This document shows, piece by piece, positions 45,762-55,462 of a DNA stretch of 64,000 bases. Positions within the stretch are counted from its first letter, which is position 1. Each line of letters opens with the position of its first letter. Below the pieces are notes generated by a model. The model was not told where the DNA came from. It searched no databases and saw nothing but the letters and a program-made list of their open reading frames with translations. The stretch spans positions 1 through 64,000 of the forward strand of contig NCCR01000023.1 of the NCBI GenBank assembly GCA_002279765.1, written 5' to 3'. A program made the position numbers and the translations under genes. The DNA is from Verrucomicrobia bacterium 12-59-8. Lineage in GTDB: Bacteria > Verrucomicrobiota > Verrucomicrobiae > Verrucomicrobiales > Verrucomicrobiaceae.

Positions 45762-45980
45762 TCAGCGTGTGACGGCGGCGCGCTCGTACTGCGCCAGCGC
45801 CGCGCTGACCTTCTGGAGGTCAAAGCGGCAGACGCGCCCGATCTTTACCATGGGGATGATCTTGTCGCGCGACCAGTTGCTCAGGCAGCGGCGCGAGACA
45901 TTGAGCCTGCGGGCGAGCTGCTCCGGGGTCAGCAGCACGGTTTCATCGGATGGCAGGGTTTCATTTGAGGACGTATTCAT
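45762..45980 (-). CDS. Excisionase-like helix-turn-helix DNA-binding protein
   Basis: 72 residues. The sequence LLTPEQLARRLNVSRRCLSNW followed by IPMVKIGRVCRFDLQKV matches the HTH_17/excisionase family (MerR-like winged helix): the first helix pair reads DNA, and the K-x-G-R-x-x-R-F wing contacts the minor groove. In mobile elements such proteins steer recombination directionality or regulate early genes. It is the first gene of a three-gene minus-strand cluster (HTH, zinc finger, RepA-like). No integrase is adjacent. Confidence 0.88.
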   Translation of the reverse strand: MNTSSNETLPSDETVLLTPEQLARRLNVSRRCLSNWSRDKIIPMVKIGRVCRFDLQKVSAALAQYERAAVTR

Positions 45981-46324
45981 AGCAGTGTGTCGTATTTTGT
46001 GGTAGTGTGTGGTTGAATGCTGGCATGAGAATGCGCAGAGACCGCAGGAGTGCGGAGCAGATGCGAAGGGTCAGGCTTCAGGAAAAGGCCGACGGTCCAG
46101 GGATAACCCAGGAGCGCCACAGGGTGGCGGTGCCGGCTTGCAGGTTGCGCTGGTCAGAGTTCTTCACTGCCGGCGGCGCTGTCCCCCTCAGGCGAACGCG
46201 TTCTTCACGACGAAGCACCCGAGGATGAAATAAGTCTTGGGTCACGTTTTTGAGAAGTCAAACACCTTTGATAACACAATGCGCCACCATGCTCCCCGAG
46301 GGCTTCCCGGAGATCCTGGCGTGA

Positions 46325-46391
46325 GTCTTGCTCAATGGTCAAGAACTGCCATTTGAGAGGCCGCTTCAGCCGTGTATGAAGCTCTTCCTCC
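46325..46391 (-). repeat. Decayed coding remnant, copy 1
   Basis: Minus-strand translation reads ...TRLKRPLKWQFLTIEQD. It shares a 17-nt identical core (46349-46365) with copy 2, 378 bp to the right. The repeated peptide suggests both derive from the end of one former gene, perhaps of a mobile element, but the family is not recognised. Confidence 0.55.
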
Positions 46392-46702
46392 TATGAGCAC
46401 AAAGCGTAACAAATCGCCCAAGAGGGATGAAAAAGCCGTCTCAGAATTTGGCTGACCGGCCTCCCCGCTGTTATTTTGGCCTCATCGCGCCTAATCATAG
46501 CTCTTGCCGTTTTGTATGCGGTATGCGCTCGCAGATTCCCTCCATCCATTGATCTCGCAGCGATTGTTGGACATTTGTTCCGCTAAATTTACAGGCACAA
46601 CATTAAGTGACCACACCTAGCGTCGATCTTCTAATCTCCAAATTCGAGCTCTGTCCAGCGCACGGGGCATTTCTCCTTCTTCCACAGGGGCTCGTGGCCC
46701 GC

Positions 46703-46766
46703 GTCTTGCTGCATCGTCAAAAACTACCATTTGAGAGGCCGCTCCGCCCGTGCAATGAACTCCCTC
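46703..46766 (-). repeat. Decayed coding remnant, copy 2
   Basis: Minus-strand translation reads ...ARAERPLKW-stop-FLTMQQD, aligned codon by codon with copy 1 but with TAG where copy 1 has CAG. That pattern of amino-acid conservation with a nonsense change supports a pseudogene remnant. It lies about 70 bp upstream of eno. Confidence 0.55.
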
Positions 46767-46825
46767 CCCGGGAGATTTCTGGAAACCTTCTTGAAAAATC
46801 CTAATTATTAGCAAAACTTAAATAA

Positions 46826-48121
<1,296 letters not shown>

Positions 48122-48127
48122 GACCCG

Positions 48128-48451
48128 ATGAACTACCGAGAAGTGCGCGCATCCGAACCCCAGTCACGCTGGGAAAGCTGGGTGCGCGCATTCCTCAAGG
48201 TGGCTCGCTTCGTTCTGCTGCTGCTCATTGTGCCCGTCGTGTATGTCCTGTGCGACAACCCGATCGACACGCAGAACACGATGCGTACCAAACTGGAGCA
48301 GCTCAAAGAGCAGCGCGACGTGCTGCAATCCGACCGCGACAAACTCCTGCGCCGCATGGAGTGGATCAAAAGCGACGATACCTACCTGGAAATGGCCGTG
48401 CGCGACCGCCTGCATTTGCAGAAGGAAGGCGAGTATGTGCTGAGGTTTTAG
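48128..48451 (+). CDS. ftsB: FtsB/DivIC-family septum formation protein
   Basis: 107 residues, single-pass membrane protein. One transmembrane helix (about 28-46, FVLLLLIVPVVYVLC) is followed by a coiled coil (about 53-85, LEQLKEQRDVLQSDRDKLL) and a conserved end containing DTYLEMAVRDRLHLQKEGE, the FtsB/DivIC signature region. It would join FtsL and FtsQ at the division site. It starts 6 bp after eno and is probably co-transcribed. Identification rests on architecture and the eno linkage, since primary sequence in this family is poorly conserved. Confidence 0.85.
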   Translation: MNYREVRASEPQSRWESWVRAFLKVARFVLLLLIVPVVYVLCDNPIDTQNTMRTKLEQLKEQRDVLQSDRDKLLRRMEWIKSDDTYLEMAVRDRLHLQKEGEYVLRF

Positions 48452-48639
48452 CGGCAGGTGCTGGCGGGACACGCCGCATTCATGGAGATGCCGACGGCGA
48501 CGTGACGCAGCAGGCCCAGAAGAACCTTGCCGTTCATGGATGGCTCCGCCATCGGCAGGAGGGCGCTTCGCAGGCTGCGATGCCCCGCCACACGCGAATG
48601 TCCACGACACGCCACACGTCTCCCCCCAAAAACCCACAA

Positions 48640-48671
48640 CAAAAAAGCCAAGCGGAATGAACCACTTGGCT
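48640..48671 (-). terminator. Intrinsic terminator of acpP
   Basis: On the minus strand AGCCAAG (48671-48665) and CTTGGCT (48652-48646) form a stem with a 12-nt loop, followed by six or seven T residues. The preceding AAAAC extends weak pairing with the T-run. It lies 28 bp past the acpP stop. The remaining gap back to ftsB (48452-48639) shows no gene. Confidence 0.85.
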
Positions 48672-48698
48672 GTTTTGAAGTTCTAAAAAAGACCGGGA

Positions 48699-48938
48699 TT
48701 ACTCGGCGTTTTCTTCGACGTAGCGGACGACGTCGCCCACGGACTGAAGCTTTTCAGCCTCTTCGTCAGGAACGTCAATGCCGAATTCTTCTTCAAAGGC
48801 CATCACCAGCTCGACGGTGTCGAGTGAGTCGGCTCCGAGATCTTCGATGAACTTAGCTTCTTGGGTGACCTGCTCGGGATTCACGCCAAGCTGTTCAACG
48901 ATGATGTCTCTAACTTTTTCTGTGATGTTTTCAGCCAT
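48699..48938 (-). CDS. acpP: Acyl carrier protein
   Basis: 79 residues, the usual ACP size, strongly acidic. Ser38 in [20 protein letters not shown] is the phosphopantetheine attachment site. Other hallmarks are the N-terminal [11 protein letters not shown] helix and [11 protein letters not shown]. It shuttles acyl chains in fatty-acid synthesis in the cytosol. No fab genes adjoin it: the flanking genes are ftsB (convergent) and a membrane protein (same strand, 94 bp upstream). Confidence 0.98.
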   Translation of the reverse strand: MAENITEKVRDIIVEQLGVNPEQVTQEAKFIEDLGADSLDTVELVMAFEEEFGIDVPDEEAEKLQSVGDVVRYVEENAE

Positions 48939-49032
48939 AGATTGGGGGTGTTGGGATGGGGCGGAGCTTTAGCGGCTGAGTTTGCTTTGGCAAGGGGAAA
49001 TTCCCGCCTTTTTTAAACTCATCTTCCTGCTG

Positions 49033-49767
49033 TTATTTTTCTGCCTCGGCAGGTGCGGCTTCACTGCTCTCGGGCTCACTGACTTTTTCGATCAATTCAC
49101 CGCTGAAACGGCTCAGCAGACGTTCCAAAATTCGTTCAGCGCCGCTATACTTCAGATCGTCGATCACCACACGTTTTTCCTTACCGCCCTGCCCCCGGTG
49201 CCATGCATACGCGAGCCCCTTGTGCTCCCACTTGCGCTTATCCACGCGAAACACATCGGTGTAGCGAATCTGCACACCTTCAGGCGTCACCCAGTGGTCG
49301 GCCTCGCCACGCAGCAGCTTGCCACGATTCAGCAGGATCAGCAGGCCCGTGATCAGCGCACCCGCAAAACAGCCGTAGGCAAAGTAGAACTGCTCGGCGA
49401 TCTCATGGTCGCTGTAGAGCTTCGGCTCCTCCGGCCAGCCATTCTGCGCCGCGTAGCTCTTCCAACGCGGAGAGTCGCCATCCACCCCCGTAGGCAGGCC
49501 CTTGGCTTTGGCATCTTCCATCCACTGCGCCAGACGCCCCTCTTTCTTGGCCGCTTCATACGAAGGCAGGTACTCCTTGGTGAACCACTCCATCTTCTGT
49601 GCGATGGCCACCACCTTGGGATAGCCCCACAGCCCGTCGTAGAGGAAGACGAAACCGAAGATCAGGCATAGCCCGGCCAGCATGCCCATGCGGCGGAAAT
49701 ACCAGGGCGTAACGCGGCAGAGTATCGGCTCAAAGGCCTGGACGGGTGGAGAGTCGGTGTTTTCCAT
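49033..49767 (-). CDS. Two-helix membrane protein of unknown function
   Basis: 244 residues from the ATG at 49767 (MENTDSPPV); the frame is open to 49896 but the extra part lacks coding character and overlaps the divergent peptidase promoter. Two transmembrane helices are seen, about 29-47 (MLAGLCLIFGFVFLYDGLW) and about 135-152 (CFAGALITGLLILL), with a charged region between them. The C-terminal soluble region has a PH-like pattern (GVQIRYTDVFRVDKRKWEHKG) and a Glu/Ala-rich tail. Not recognised further. Confidence 0.8.
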   Translation of the reverse strand: MENTDSPPVQAFEPILCRVTPWYFRRMGMLAGLCLIFGFVFLYDGLWGYPKVVAIAQKMEWFTKEYLPSYEAAKKEGRLAQWMEDAKAKGLPTGVDGDSPRWKSYAAQNGWPEEPKLYSDHEIAEQFYFAYGCFAGALITGLLILLNRGKLLRGEADHWVTPEGVQIRYTDVFRVDKRKWEHKGLAYAWHRGQGGKEKRVVIDDLKYSGAERILERLLSRFSGELIEKVSEPESSEAAPAEAEK

Positions 49768-49905
49768 GAAACACTGATTCAATCGCAGGCCCGCTGGGAA
49801 GCAACACGGGATTTTGTGTGACAAAGTACGCGCAGTTTTGCAATGCCCTCGTGCTTCCCAAAGCGGCCTTGGATGCGTATTCAGTACCAACCCCATCGCT
49901 CAACC

Positions 49906-50601
49906 ATGTACTTTGATCCTTTCTACCTCCTCCTGACACTTGGCACGTTTGCCCTGTCCGTCCTCGCCTCCTGGCGTGTGAAGAGTGCCTATGCACGCTA
50001 CTCCCAGGTGCCGGCGCGTTCCGGCCTCTCGGGTGCGCAGATCGCCCAGCGCATTCTGGACATCAACGGCATCCGCGATGTGACCATCAGCCCGATCCGC
50101 GGTCAGCTCAGCGACCATTACGATCCTACCAACAAGCAGTTGATGCTCAGCGAAGAAAACTACTACGGCACCAATGTGGCCGCGCTGGGTGTGGCGGCCC
50201 ATGAGTGCGGCCACGCCATCCAGCACCAGAAGCTCTATGCGCCGCTGCAGTGGCGCATGGCGGCCGTGGGCATCACGACCATCGCCGGGCAGATCATTCC
50301 CTTTGCCTTCATGGCGTCCTATTACTTCATGCCGAGGATCGCCCTGCCCGTTCTCGCCTTCTGCTGCGGCATCGTGATGCTGTTTCAATTGATCACACTG
50401 CCAGTGGAGTTTGACGCCACAGCCCGTGCCAAACGCGTCCTGGCCAGCACCGGGGCCATCGCTCCGGGCGAAGAAACCGCTGCGATGAGCAAAGTCCTGG
50501 ACGCCGCAGCACTGACCTACGTGGCTGCCTTCATCAGCGCGCTGGGCACCTTCCTCTACTACGCCATGATGTTGCTGGGCGGCGGACGACGGGACGACTA
50601 A
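49906..50601 (+). CDS. YugP-type membrane zinc metallopeptidase
   Basis: 231 residues from the ATG at 49906 (MYFDPFYLLL). The zinc-binding motif is HECGH (residues 99-103) in GVAAHECGHAIQHQ, an HExxH site. The surrounding signature, SDHYDPTNKQLMLSEENY, and later LPVEFDATARAKRVL match the Zn_peptidase_2 (YugP) family, integral membrane metalloproteases of unknown substrate. Transmembrane helices are predicted at the N-terminus, around 120-145 and 145-165, and near the C-terminus. It is divergent from the membrane protein at 49033-49767 and 36 bp upstream of a hydrolase gene. Confidence 0.93.
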   Translation: MYFDPFYLLLTLGTFALSVLASWRVKSAYARYSQVPARSGLSGAQIAQRILDINGIRDVTISPIRGQLSDHYDPTNKQLMLSEENYYGTNVAALGVAAHECGHAIQHQKLYAPLQWRMAAVGITTIAGQIIPFAFMASYYFMPRIALPVLAFCCGIVMLFQLITLPVEFDATARAKRVLASTGAIAPGEETAAMSKVLDAAALTYVAAFISALGTFLYYAMMLLGGGRRDD

Positions 50602-50637
50602 ACGAGGTGCGCTAAATATTCCCCCCTGACGCGGCGT

Positions 50638-51720
50638 ATGGCTCTCATGCGCCGCGTTTTGTTTGCCCTCTTCCTGCCCTGCCTCGCCCTCGCGGCGGAC
50701 ATTCCACCGATTCGTGGCCTGAGCCGCACGAACCTCCTCGAATACCACGCCAAGGACGGCACGAAAAAGGTCGCCACCAGCGCGGCTGAGTGGGAATCCC
50801 GCCGCGAGGAAGCGCTGGCGGGCTTTCAGCAGGTCGCTGGTCCCCTGCCCGGCCCGGAACTGCGCTGTGCATTGGAGCCGCAGACGCTGGAGGAAACCGA
50901 CTGCGGCAGCTACGTGCGGCGGCTGATCACCTACACCTCCCAGCCCGGTGGCAGGGTGCCGGCCTATCTTTGCATTCCCAAAACAGCTCTCGCCGGAACG
51001 AAGGCACCCGCGGTGCTCTGCCTGCACCCGACTGAGAACAAGATCGGCTTCAAAGTGGTCGTGGGTCTCGGCGGCAAGCAGCACCGGCAATATGCACAGG
51101 AATTGGCCGAGCTTGGCTTCGTCACGCTATCACCCAGCTACCCCCTGCTGGCCGATTATCAGCCCGATCTCAAAGCGCTCCACATGCCCAGCGGCACGAT
51201 GAAGGCGATCTGGGACAACCTGCGCGGGCTCGACTACCTGGACTCCCTGCCCTACGTTGATCACCAGCACGGCTACGCCGCCATCGGCCACTCGCTCGGC
51301 GGGCACAATGCCATCTTCACCGCCGTTTTTGATGACCGCATTCAGGTCATCGTTTCAAGCTGCGGCTTTGATTCGCTGCTCGACTACTACGACGGCAATA
51401 TCAAAGGCTACGTGCAGGAGCGGTACATGCTGCGCATGGCGGACTACCTCGGCCATCCGCAGGACTGCCCGTGGGACCACTACGAACTGATCGCCTGCCT
51501 CGCCCCGCGCCACGTCTTCGTCAACGCTCCGCTGCGGGATGCGAACTTCCGCTGGCAGAGTGTGGACCGCATCGCGGACGCAGCTCTGCCCTTGTTCAAG
51601 CTGCTGCAGGCGGAGTCACACCTGCAAATCGTCCACCCTGACTCCGAGCACGATTTCCCTGACGTCGAGCGCCACGCCAGCTATGACCTGATCAAGCGCG
51701 TGCTGCAGCCTGCTCAATGA
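50638..51720 (+). CDS. Exported alpha/beta hydrolase (acetyl-xylan-esterase/dienelactone-hydrolase-like)
   Basis: 360 residues with a cleavable signal (MRRVLFALFLPCLALAA; an ATG 9 nt further in is equally plausible as the start). The alpha/beta-hydrolase core shows APAVLCLHPTE, the nucleophile elbow GHSLGG (Ser219) and a late histidine in DSEHDFPD. Secreted Verrucomicrobia/Planctomycetes esterases of this type are thought to deacetylate or cleave esters in polysaccharides; the actual substrate is unknown. Its 3' end overlaps the convergent glycosyltransferase gene by 29 bp. Confidence 0.88.
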   Translation: MALMRRVLFALFLPCLALAADIPPIRGLSRTNLLEYHAKDGTKKVATSAAEWESRREEALAGFQQVAGPLPGPELRCALEPQTLEETDCGSYVRRLITYTSQPGGRVPAYLCIPKTALAGTKAPAVLCLHPTENKIGFKVVVGLGGKQHRQYAQELAELGFVTLSPSYPLLADYQPDLKALHMPSGTMKAIWDNLRGLDYLDSLPYVDHQHGYAAIGHSLGGHNAIFTAVFDDRIQVIVSSCGFDSLLDYYDGNIKGYVQERYMLRMADYLGHPQDCPWDHYELIACLAPRHVFVNAPLRDANFRWQSVDRIADAALPLFKLLQAESHLQIVHPDSEHDFPDVERHASYDLIKRVLQPAQ

Positions 51721-52909
51721 CCTGCACCAGGCGCGGACACAGCACTGAGTGGGAAAACTCCGCACCAAGCGCCCTGGCCGCCCCATTCACGGGCCGGGTG
51801 CCGAGAGCCATGGCAGCACGAATTTGTCGCATGATCTCAGGCACGTCGCCGTTGCGCGCTACCCGCCCATGCGCCGGATCATTCAAGCGCCGCGCCAGAT
51901 CGGCACCATGACTTTGATCAGGACCGAGGAACAGAAACGGAATGCCAAGTGTGAGGATGTTGTAGATCTTGCAGGGATGGACGATGCCCACAAAAGGATC
52001 GCCCATCACGACGAGATGCAGATCCGCCGAAGAGAGCGAGCCGGAGAGCTTGTCCATCGGCTGATACGGCAGACAGGTGATGTTTTTGAGCGCCTGGGCC
52101 TGGGTAAATGCCTGCACCTTCTTGAACTCGCTGCCACCACCGACAAACAGGAAATGCAGCCGCTCATCCCCCTTCATCTCCGCCGCCGCCGCCAGCACGG
52201 CATCCAGCGGATGGCAGGGGCTGTGATTGCCGGAATACATGACGACGAACTTGCCGGTGAGACCGTGCTCCGCACGAAAGGCCTCGCGTGCTGCCACGTC
52301 GTATTGAATCGCCTGATCGTGTGACCACGGCGCATCGGTGTGAATCACCTCGGTGCCTACGCCTTTCGCCTGCAGGCGCTCCGCCATGAAGCGATCCAGC
52401 GCGATGATGCGGGAGGCACACCGGAAGCTCCAGTTTTGAATGAGCGTGAGTGTGCGCTCGACGATGCCCCCAGCCTTCAGCCAGCCTGCGGCCACAGCTT
52501 CGTCGGGATTCAAATCCATCACCCAAGGCACCACCGCGCCACCTTTGAGCTTTGCCACGACCGTGCCGAGTGTGGAGATCAGCGGCGGCGAGGTCAGGCA
52601 GACCGTGACATCCTGCCGGGGCAGGAAAAACAGAATGCGTTTCGCATTGCCCCAGAAGATCGCGAAATCCACGAACCGCCGCCACTTGGCCTTTTTACCG
52701 AGTCCTGGTGTCCAGATGCGGCGGATGTCGATGCCGTGCCAGGTCTCACGCACCGGGTAACGAATCTCGGGATTATCGTAGCCGCGGCTGGCACTGACGG
52801 CAGTCACCTGGTGTCCGGCGTCTGAGAGCGCCACAGCGAGGTCTGTGAGATGTTGCGCTGTGGAGACGTGATCCGGATGGAAGCACTGGTTAAGCAGGAG
52901 AATACGCAT
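51692..52909 (-). CDS. GT4-family glycosyltransferase (WcaI-like)
   Basis: 405 residues from the ATG at 52909 (MRILLLNQ); an ATG at 52921 would add four residues. GT-B fold: N-terminal FHPDHVSTAQHLTDLAVALSD typical of the WcaI/WbuB group, a central VMYSGNHSP and a C-terminal donor domain with LHFLFVGGGSE and LSSADLHLVVMGD. It would transfer a sugar from a nucleotide donor to a lipid-linked glycan at the cytoplasmic face of the inner membrane. It is the last gene of the minus-strand glycan locus. Confidence 0.9.
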   Translation of the reverse strand: MRILLLNQCFHPDHVSTAQHLTDLAVALSDAGHQVTAVSASRGYDNPEIRYPVRETWHGIDIRRIWTPGLGKKAKWRRFVDFAIFWGNAKRILFFLPRQDVTVCLTSPPLISTLGTVVAKLKGGAVVPWVMDLNPDEAVAAGWLKAGGIVERTLTLIQNWSFRCASRIIALDRFMAERLQAKGVGTEVIHTDAPWSHDQAIQYDVAAREAFRAEHGLTGKFVVMYSGNHSPCHPLDAVLAAAAEMKGDERLHFLFVGGGSEFKKVQAFTQAQALKNITCLPYQPMDKLSGSLSSADLHLVVMGDPFVGIVHPCKIYNILTLGIPFLFLGPDQSHGADLARRLNDPAHGRVARNGDVPEIMRQIRAAMALGTRPVNGAARALGAEFSHSVLCPRLVQVIEQAAARA

Positions 52910-53022
52910 GCAGCTATCCAAATTCAGAGAGACCCTTCAGCCCCGCGCGTTCCGCTCAGCCGCAACCAAGCACTCGAAGTCTTTGCACAATGCAGGCTCA
53001 AACTCACCAGCGGGTGAAGGTT

Positions 53023-53123
53023 CGCGACAGCGTCCTGGACTGCGCTGGTCCTCCGGCGCTTTCGCACGTCTGCAGGCCCACGGAAAGCTCCAGAGGGCTG
53101 GAGCACTCCAAAACGCTGTCGCG
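53023..53123. repeat. Hairpin-type interspersed element between two glycan genes
   Basis: A 101-bp segment bounded by CGCGACAGCGT (53023-53033) and its perfect inverse ACGCTGTCGCG (53113-53123), with partial pairing inside. It is non-coding and fills the gap between the epimerase gene and the WcaI-like gene. The right end is followed by CTCTTTTTGC on the plus strand. Similar bounded hairpins occur at 26976-27054 and 35289-35396, though the three sequences differ. Confidence 0.6.
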
Positions 53124-53153
53124 CTCTTTTTGCTCTCTGTGGCATGGTTACGC

Positions 53154-54143
53154 TCAAAGTGATTTTGCCCCTTGCTGGATCTGATCGTAAATCCACTTGT
53201 AGGTGATTTCGAGCCCGTCACGCAAGCGGGTGCTGGGCTCCCAGTTGAAGACTTTTTTGATCAGGGTGTTGTCGCTGCTGCGGCCATTGACGCCCTTGGG
53301 AGCACCGAGATTGTAGCTGCGGTTGAGCTTGATGCCCGCGATGTCCTCTGCCAGATCCACCAACTGATTGATGCTGACCATTTCAGCACTGCCAATGTTG
53401 ATGGGATCAACGAAATCGCTGTTGAGCAGCATCTGCGTGCCGAAAACACAGTCGGTGATGTACATGAAGCTGCGCGTCTGTTCACCCGTGCCCCAAATCT
53501 CGATGTCATGATTGCCGCTGATTTTGGCCAGGGCAACCTTGCGGCAGATGGCTGCGGGAGCCTTCTCGCGACCACCGTCCCAGGTGCCCAGCGGGCCATA
53601 CACATTGTGGTAACGTGCCACACGGGTGGCAATGCCAAAGTCCTCGCGGAAATGCCGGCACATGCGCTCGGAGAAAAGCTTTTCCCAGCCATAGCCGTCT
53701 TCAGGCAGAGCCGGGTAGGCGTCCTCCTCTTTCAGCGCTGGAATGTCATACTCCTTCTGCTTGTCACCGTTGTAAACACAGGCGGAGGAGGCGTAGAAAA
53801 AACGCTCCACTCCAGCATCCTTGGCCGCCATGCAGAGGTGGGTGTTGATCAGGACGCTGAGCATGCACAGCGCCTTGTTGTTTTCGATGAAGCCCATGCC
53901 GCCCATGTCTGCCGCGAGATTGTAAATGGTATGAGCACCCTTGGCCGCAGCATGACAGTTGGTGAGGTCAGCCAGGTCGAGCTGCAAATTTTCCACCTCA
54001 TCGAACTTCTGATACCATTCGCTAAACGGTTTGATGTCGATGGCGCGGATGCGCGTGTGGCCCTGACGGAGGAGATCGGCGACCAGTGCACCGCCGATGA
54101 AACCGCCGGCACCGCCGACGGTAATGAGATTGTCTTGTAACAT
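53154..54143 (-). CDS. GDP-mannose 3,5-epimerase-like enzyme
   Basis: 329 residues, extended short-chain dehydrogenase fold. NAD-binding GGAGGFIG (10-17). The sequence resembles plant GDP-mannose 3,5-epimerase closely: AADMGGMGFI, FFYASSACVY, YHNVYGPLGTW, GGREKAPAAICRK, TRSFMYI and RSSDNTLIKK. Catalytic residues match Arabidopsis GME with a constant offset of 23: Cys122 (145), Tyr151 (174), Lys155 (178) and Lys194 (217). The product would be GDP-L-galactose (or GDP-L-gulose), a donor for the glycan made by the neighbouring glycosyltransferases. Equivalences to the plant enzyme are from memory of the family. Confidence 0.9.
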   Translation of the reverse strand: MLQDNLITVGGAGGFIGGALVADLLRQGHTRIRAIDIKPFSEWYQKFDEVENLQLDLADLTNCHAAAKGAHTIYNLAADMGGMGFIENNKALCMLSVLINTHLCMAAKDAGVERFFYASSACVYNGDKQKEYDIPALKEEDAYPALPEDGYGWEKLFSERMCRHFREDFGIATRVARYHNVYGPLGTWDGGREKAPAAICRKVALAKISGNHDIEIWGTGEQTRSFMYITDCVFGTQMLLNSDFVDPINIGSAEMVSINQLVDLAEDIAGIKLNRSYNLGAPKGVNGRSSDNTLIKKVFNWEPSTRLRDGLEITYKWIYDQIQQGAKSL

Positions 54144-54246
54144 GTGGTTGGGTTCCTAGCTGATTGGGGATGGCTTTAGCTTAACATGGAGGTTGCTCAA
54201 ACGAATTTCAGTGCGGAACCATTCATCCACAAAGCCGAAACGGGAA

Positions 54247-55416
54247 TTAACCTTGGGTCACCGTCGCTTTCACGACATCCAGAAAACGGCTGCGTGCGGT
54301 TTGGATGGCAAACTGCCTCACGTACAACTGCCGAGCCTGCCGCCGGGTCGCGGTCTTCTCATCGGCGGATTTGCGTGACCAACCCTGTAGCAACTCCAGG
54401 GTGCCCGCCACGGTGTCATCTGCCACCAGTCCTGCTCCATGCTGGGCAATGGAGGGTGCCGTATTCACCTTGTCGGACAACAGCTCGGGAACCTCGCACG
54501 CAAGCGCCTCGGCCACTACGATCCCGAAATTCTCCTGATGCGAGGGCAGCACCAAGACTTCAGCGGCAGCCAGTTCACGCCATTTGTCACGCCCCGCCAC
54601 ATTGCCCGCAAAGGAGACATCCTGCCCGATGTTCAGTCCAAGGGCCAGACATTGCTGTTCCAACTCCGCCTGATATTGCGGAGCGTGCGGCGGGCCAACC
54701 AATCGCAGATGCACCGTCTTGCCGGGATCATCGGTCGCCTGCCAGGCGGCGAAGGCCTGGAGCAGCATGTCGCAGCCTTTTTTGGGATGCAGCCGCCCCA
54801 GAAACAAAAACACCCGCCTTCCAGCCAGCGCAGGCTGGGCGCTCTCAAACTCGGCTTTCAGCACCTCCGGTGAATCCGGCGGCTCTTCGACCCCGAGCGG
54901 CACAATGAGTTGAGCCCCCCGAATCTTCCCCAGCATGGGTGCGGCCAGACGACGCTCATCCTCGGTGGTAAAGCACACGCCTGCGGCCTGTCTGAACACC
55001 TGGCGGTTGAACGCCCACCAGGTGAAACATTTCAACCACCGCGACTGCCGGAGCGCCCAAGGGTCCAGCATGCCGTGGGGATAAATGAGCACCGGCACAT
55101 GCGCGGCACGCGCCGCCCTGGCAGCAGCCAAAGCATGATATTGCCAGAGGCCATGCACCACCACGACGGCGCCGGGTTGCAGCAGATCCCGCAGCCCGGC
55201 CTCCCACTTCGGCGTCCAGCCAAATTTGGTTTTCGCCGGTCCCAGCAGACGTACCTGGCAGGGCCAGTCCTTGCCCCACCCGGACGCAGGGTCATCCGCG
55301 CTCAGCACCGTCGATCTCACCGAGTCCGGTGTACGCGCCAGCAGCCTCACGGCTTCCGTCGTGCCACCATGACTGGGATCAATCGAGTGAATGGCATGAA
55401 TGATGGACAGGTTCAT
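54247..55416 (-). CDS. GT4-family glycosyltransferase
   Basis: 389 residues from the ATG at 55416 (MNLSIIHAIHS); an open frame extends to 55512 without family character. GT-B fold with an N-terminal acceptor half (DPSHGGTTEAVRLLA, VVVHGLWQYHAL, YPHGMLDPWAL) and a C-terminal donor half (RRVFLFLGRLHPKKGCDMLL, HLRLVGPP and VLVLPSHQENFGIVVAEALAC with the E-x7-E motif). It is a cytoplasmic, membrane-associated sugar transferase of the glycan locus; donor unknown. It lies between the epimerase (103 bp) and the GT4-GT9 fusion (46 bp). Confidence 0.92.
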   Translation of the reverse strand: MNLSIIHAIHSIDPSHGGTTEAVRLLARTPDSVRSTVLSADDPASGWGKDWPCQVRLLGPAKTKFGWTPKWEAGLRDLLQPGAVVVVHGLWQYHALAAARAARAAHVPVLIYPHGMLDPWALRQSRWLKCFTWWAFNRQVFRQAAGVCFTTEDERRLAAPMLGKIRGAQLIVPLGVEEPPDSPEVLKAEFESAQPALAGRRVFLFLGRLHPKKGCDMLLQAFAAWQATDDPGKTVHLRLVGPPHAPQYQAELEQQCLALGLNIGQDVSFAGNVAGRDKWRELAAAEVLVLPSHQENFGIVVAEALACEVPELLSDKVNTAPSIAQHGAGLVADDTVAGTLELLQGWSRKSADEKTATRRQARQLYVRQFAIQTARSRFLDVVKATVTQG

Positions 55417-55462
55417 GTTCGAAAGGGACAGGACAAAGAATGACTGCAGACGACCCTGCTTT

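Noticed and set aside
46325..46766. Two similar segments as att-site direct repeats of the RepA-like island
   Set aside because: Both lie on the same side of the island and translate into a related peptide, which fits decayed genes better than recombination sites.
48164..48637. Minus-strand frame overlapping ftsB and the gap to acpP
   Set aside because: No family resemblance, overlaps ftsB in antisense, and the acpP terminator lies just beside it.
53172..54140. 322-codon plus-strand frame opposite the epimerase gene
   Set aside because: Antisense shadow with no domain similarity, while the minus strand gives an unmistakable epimerase.
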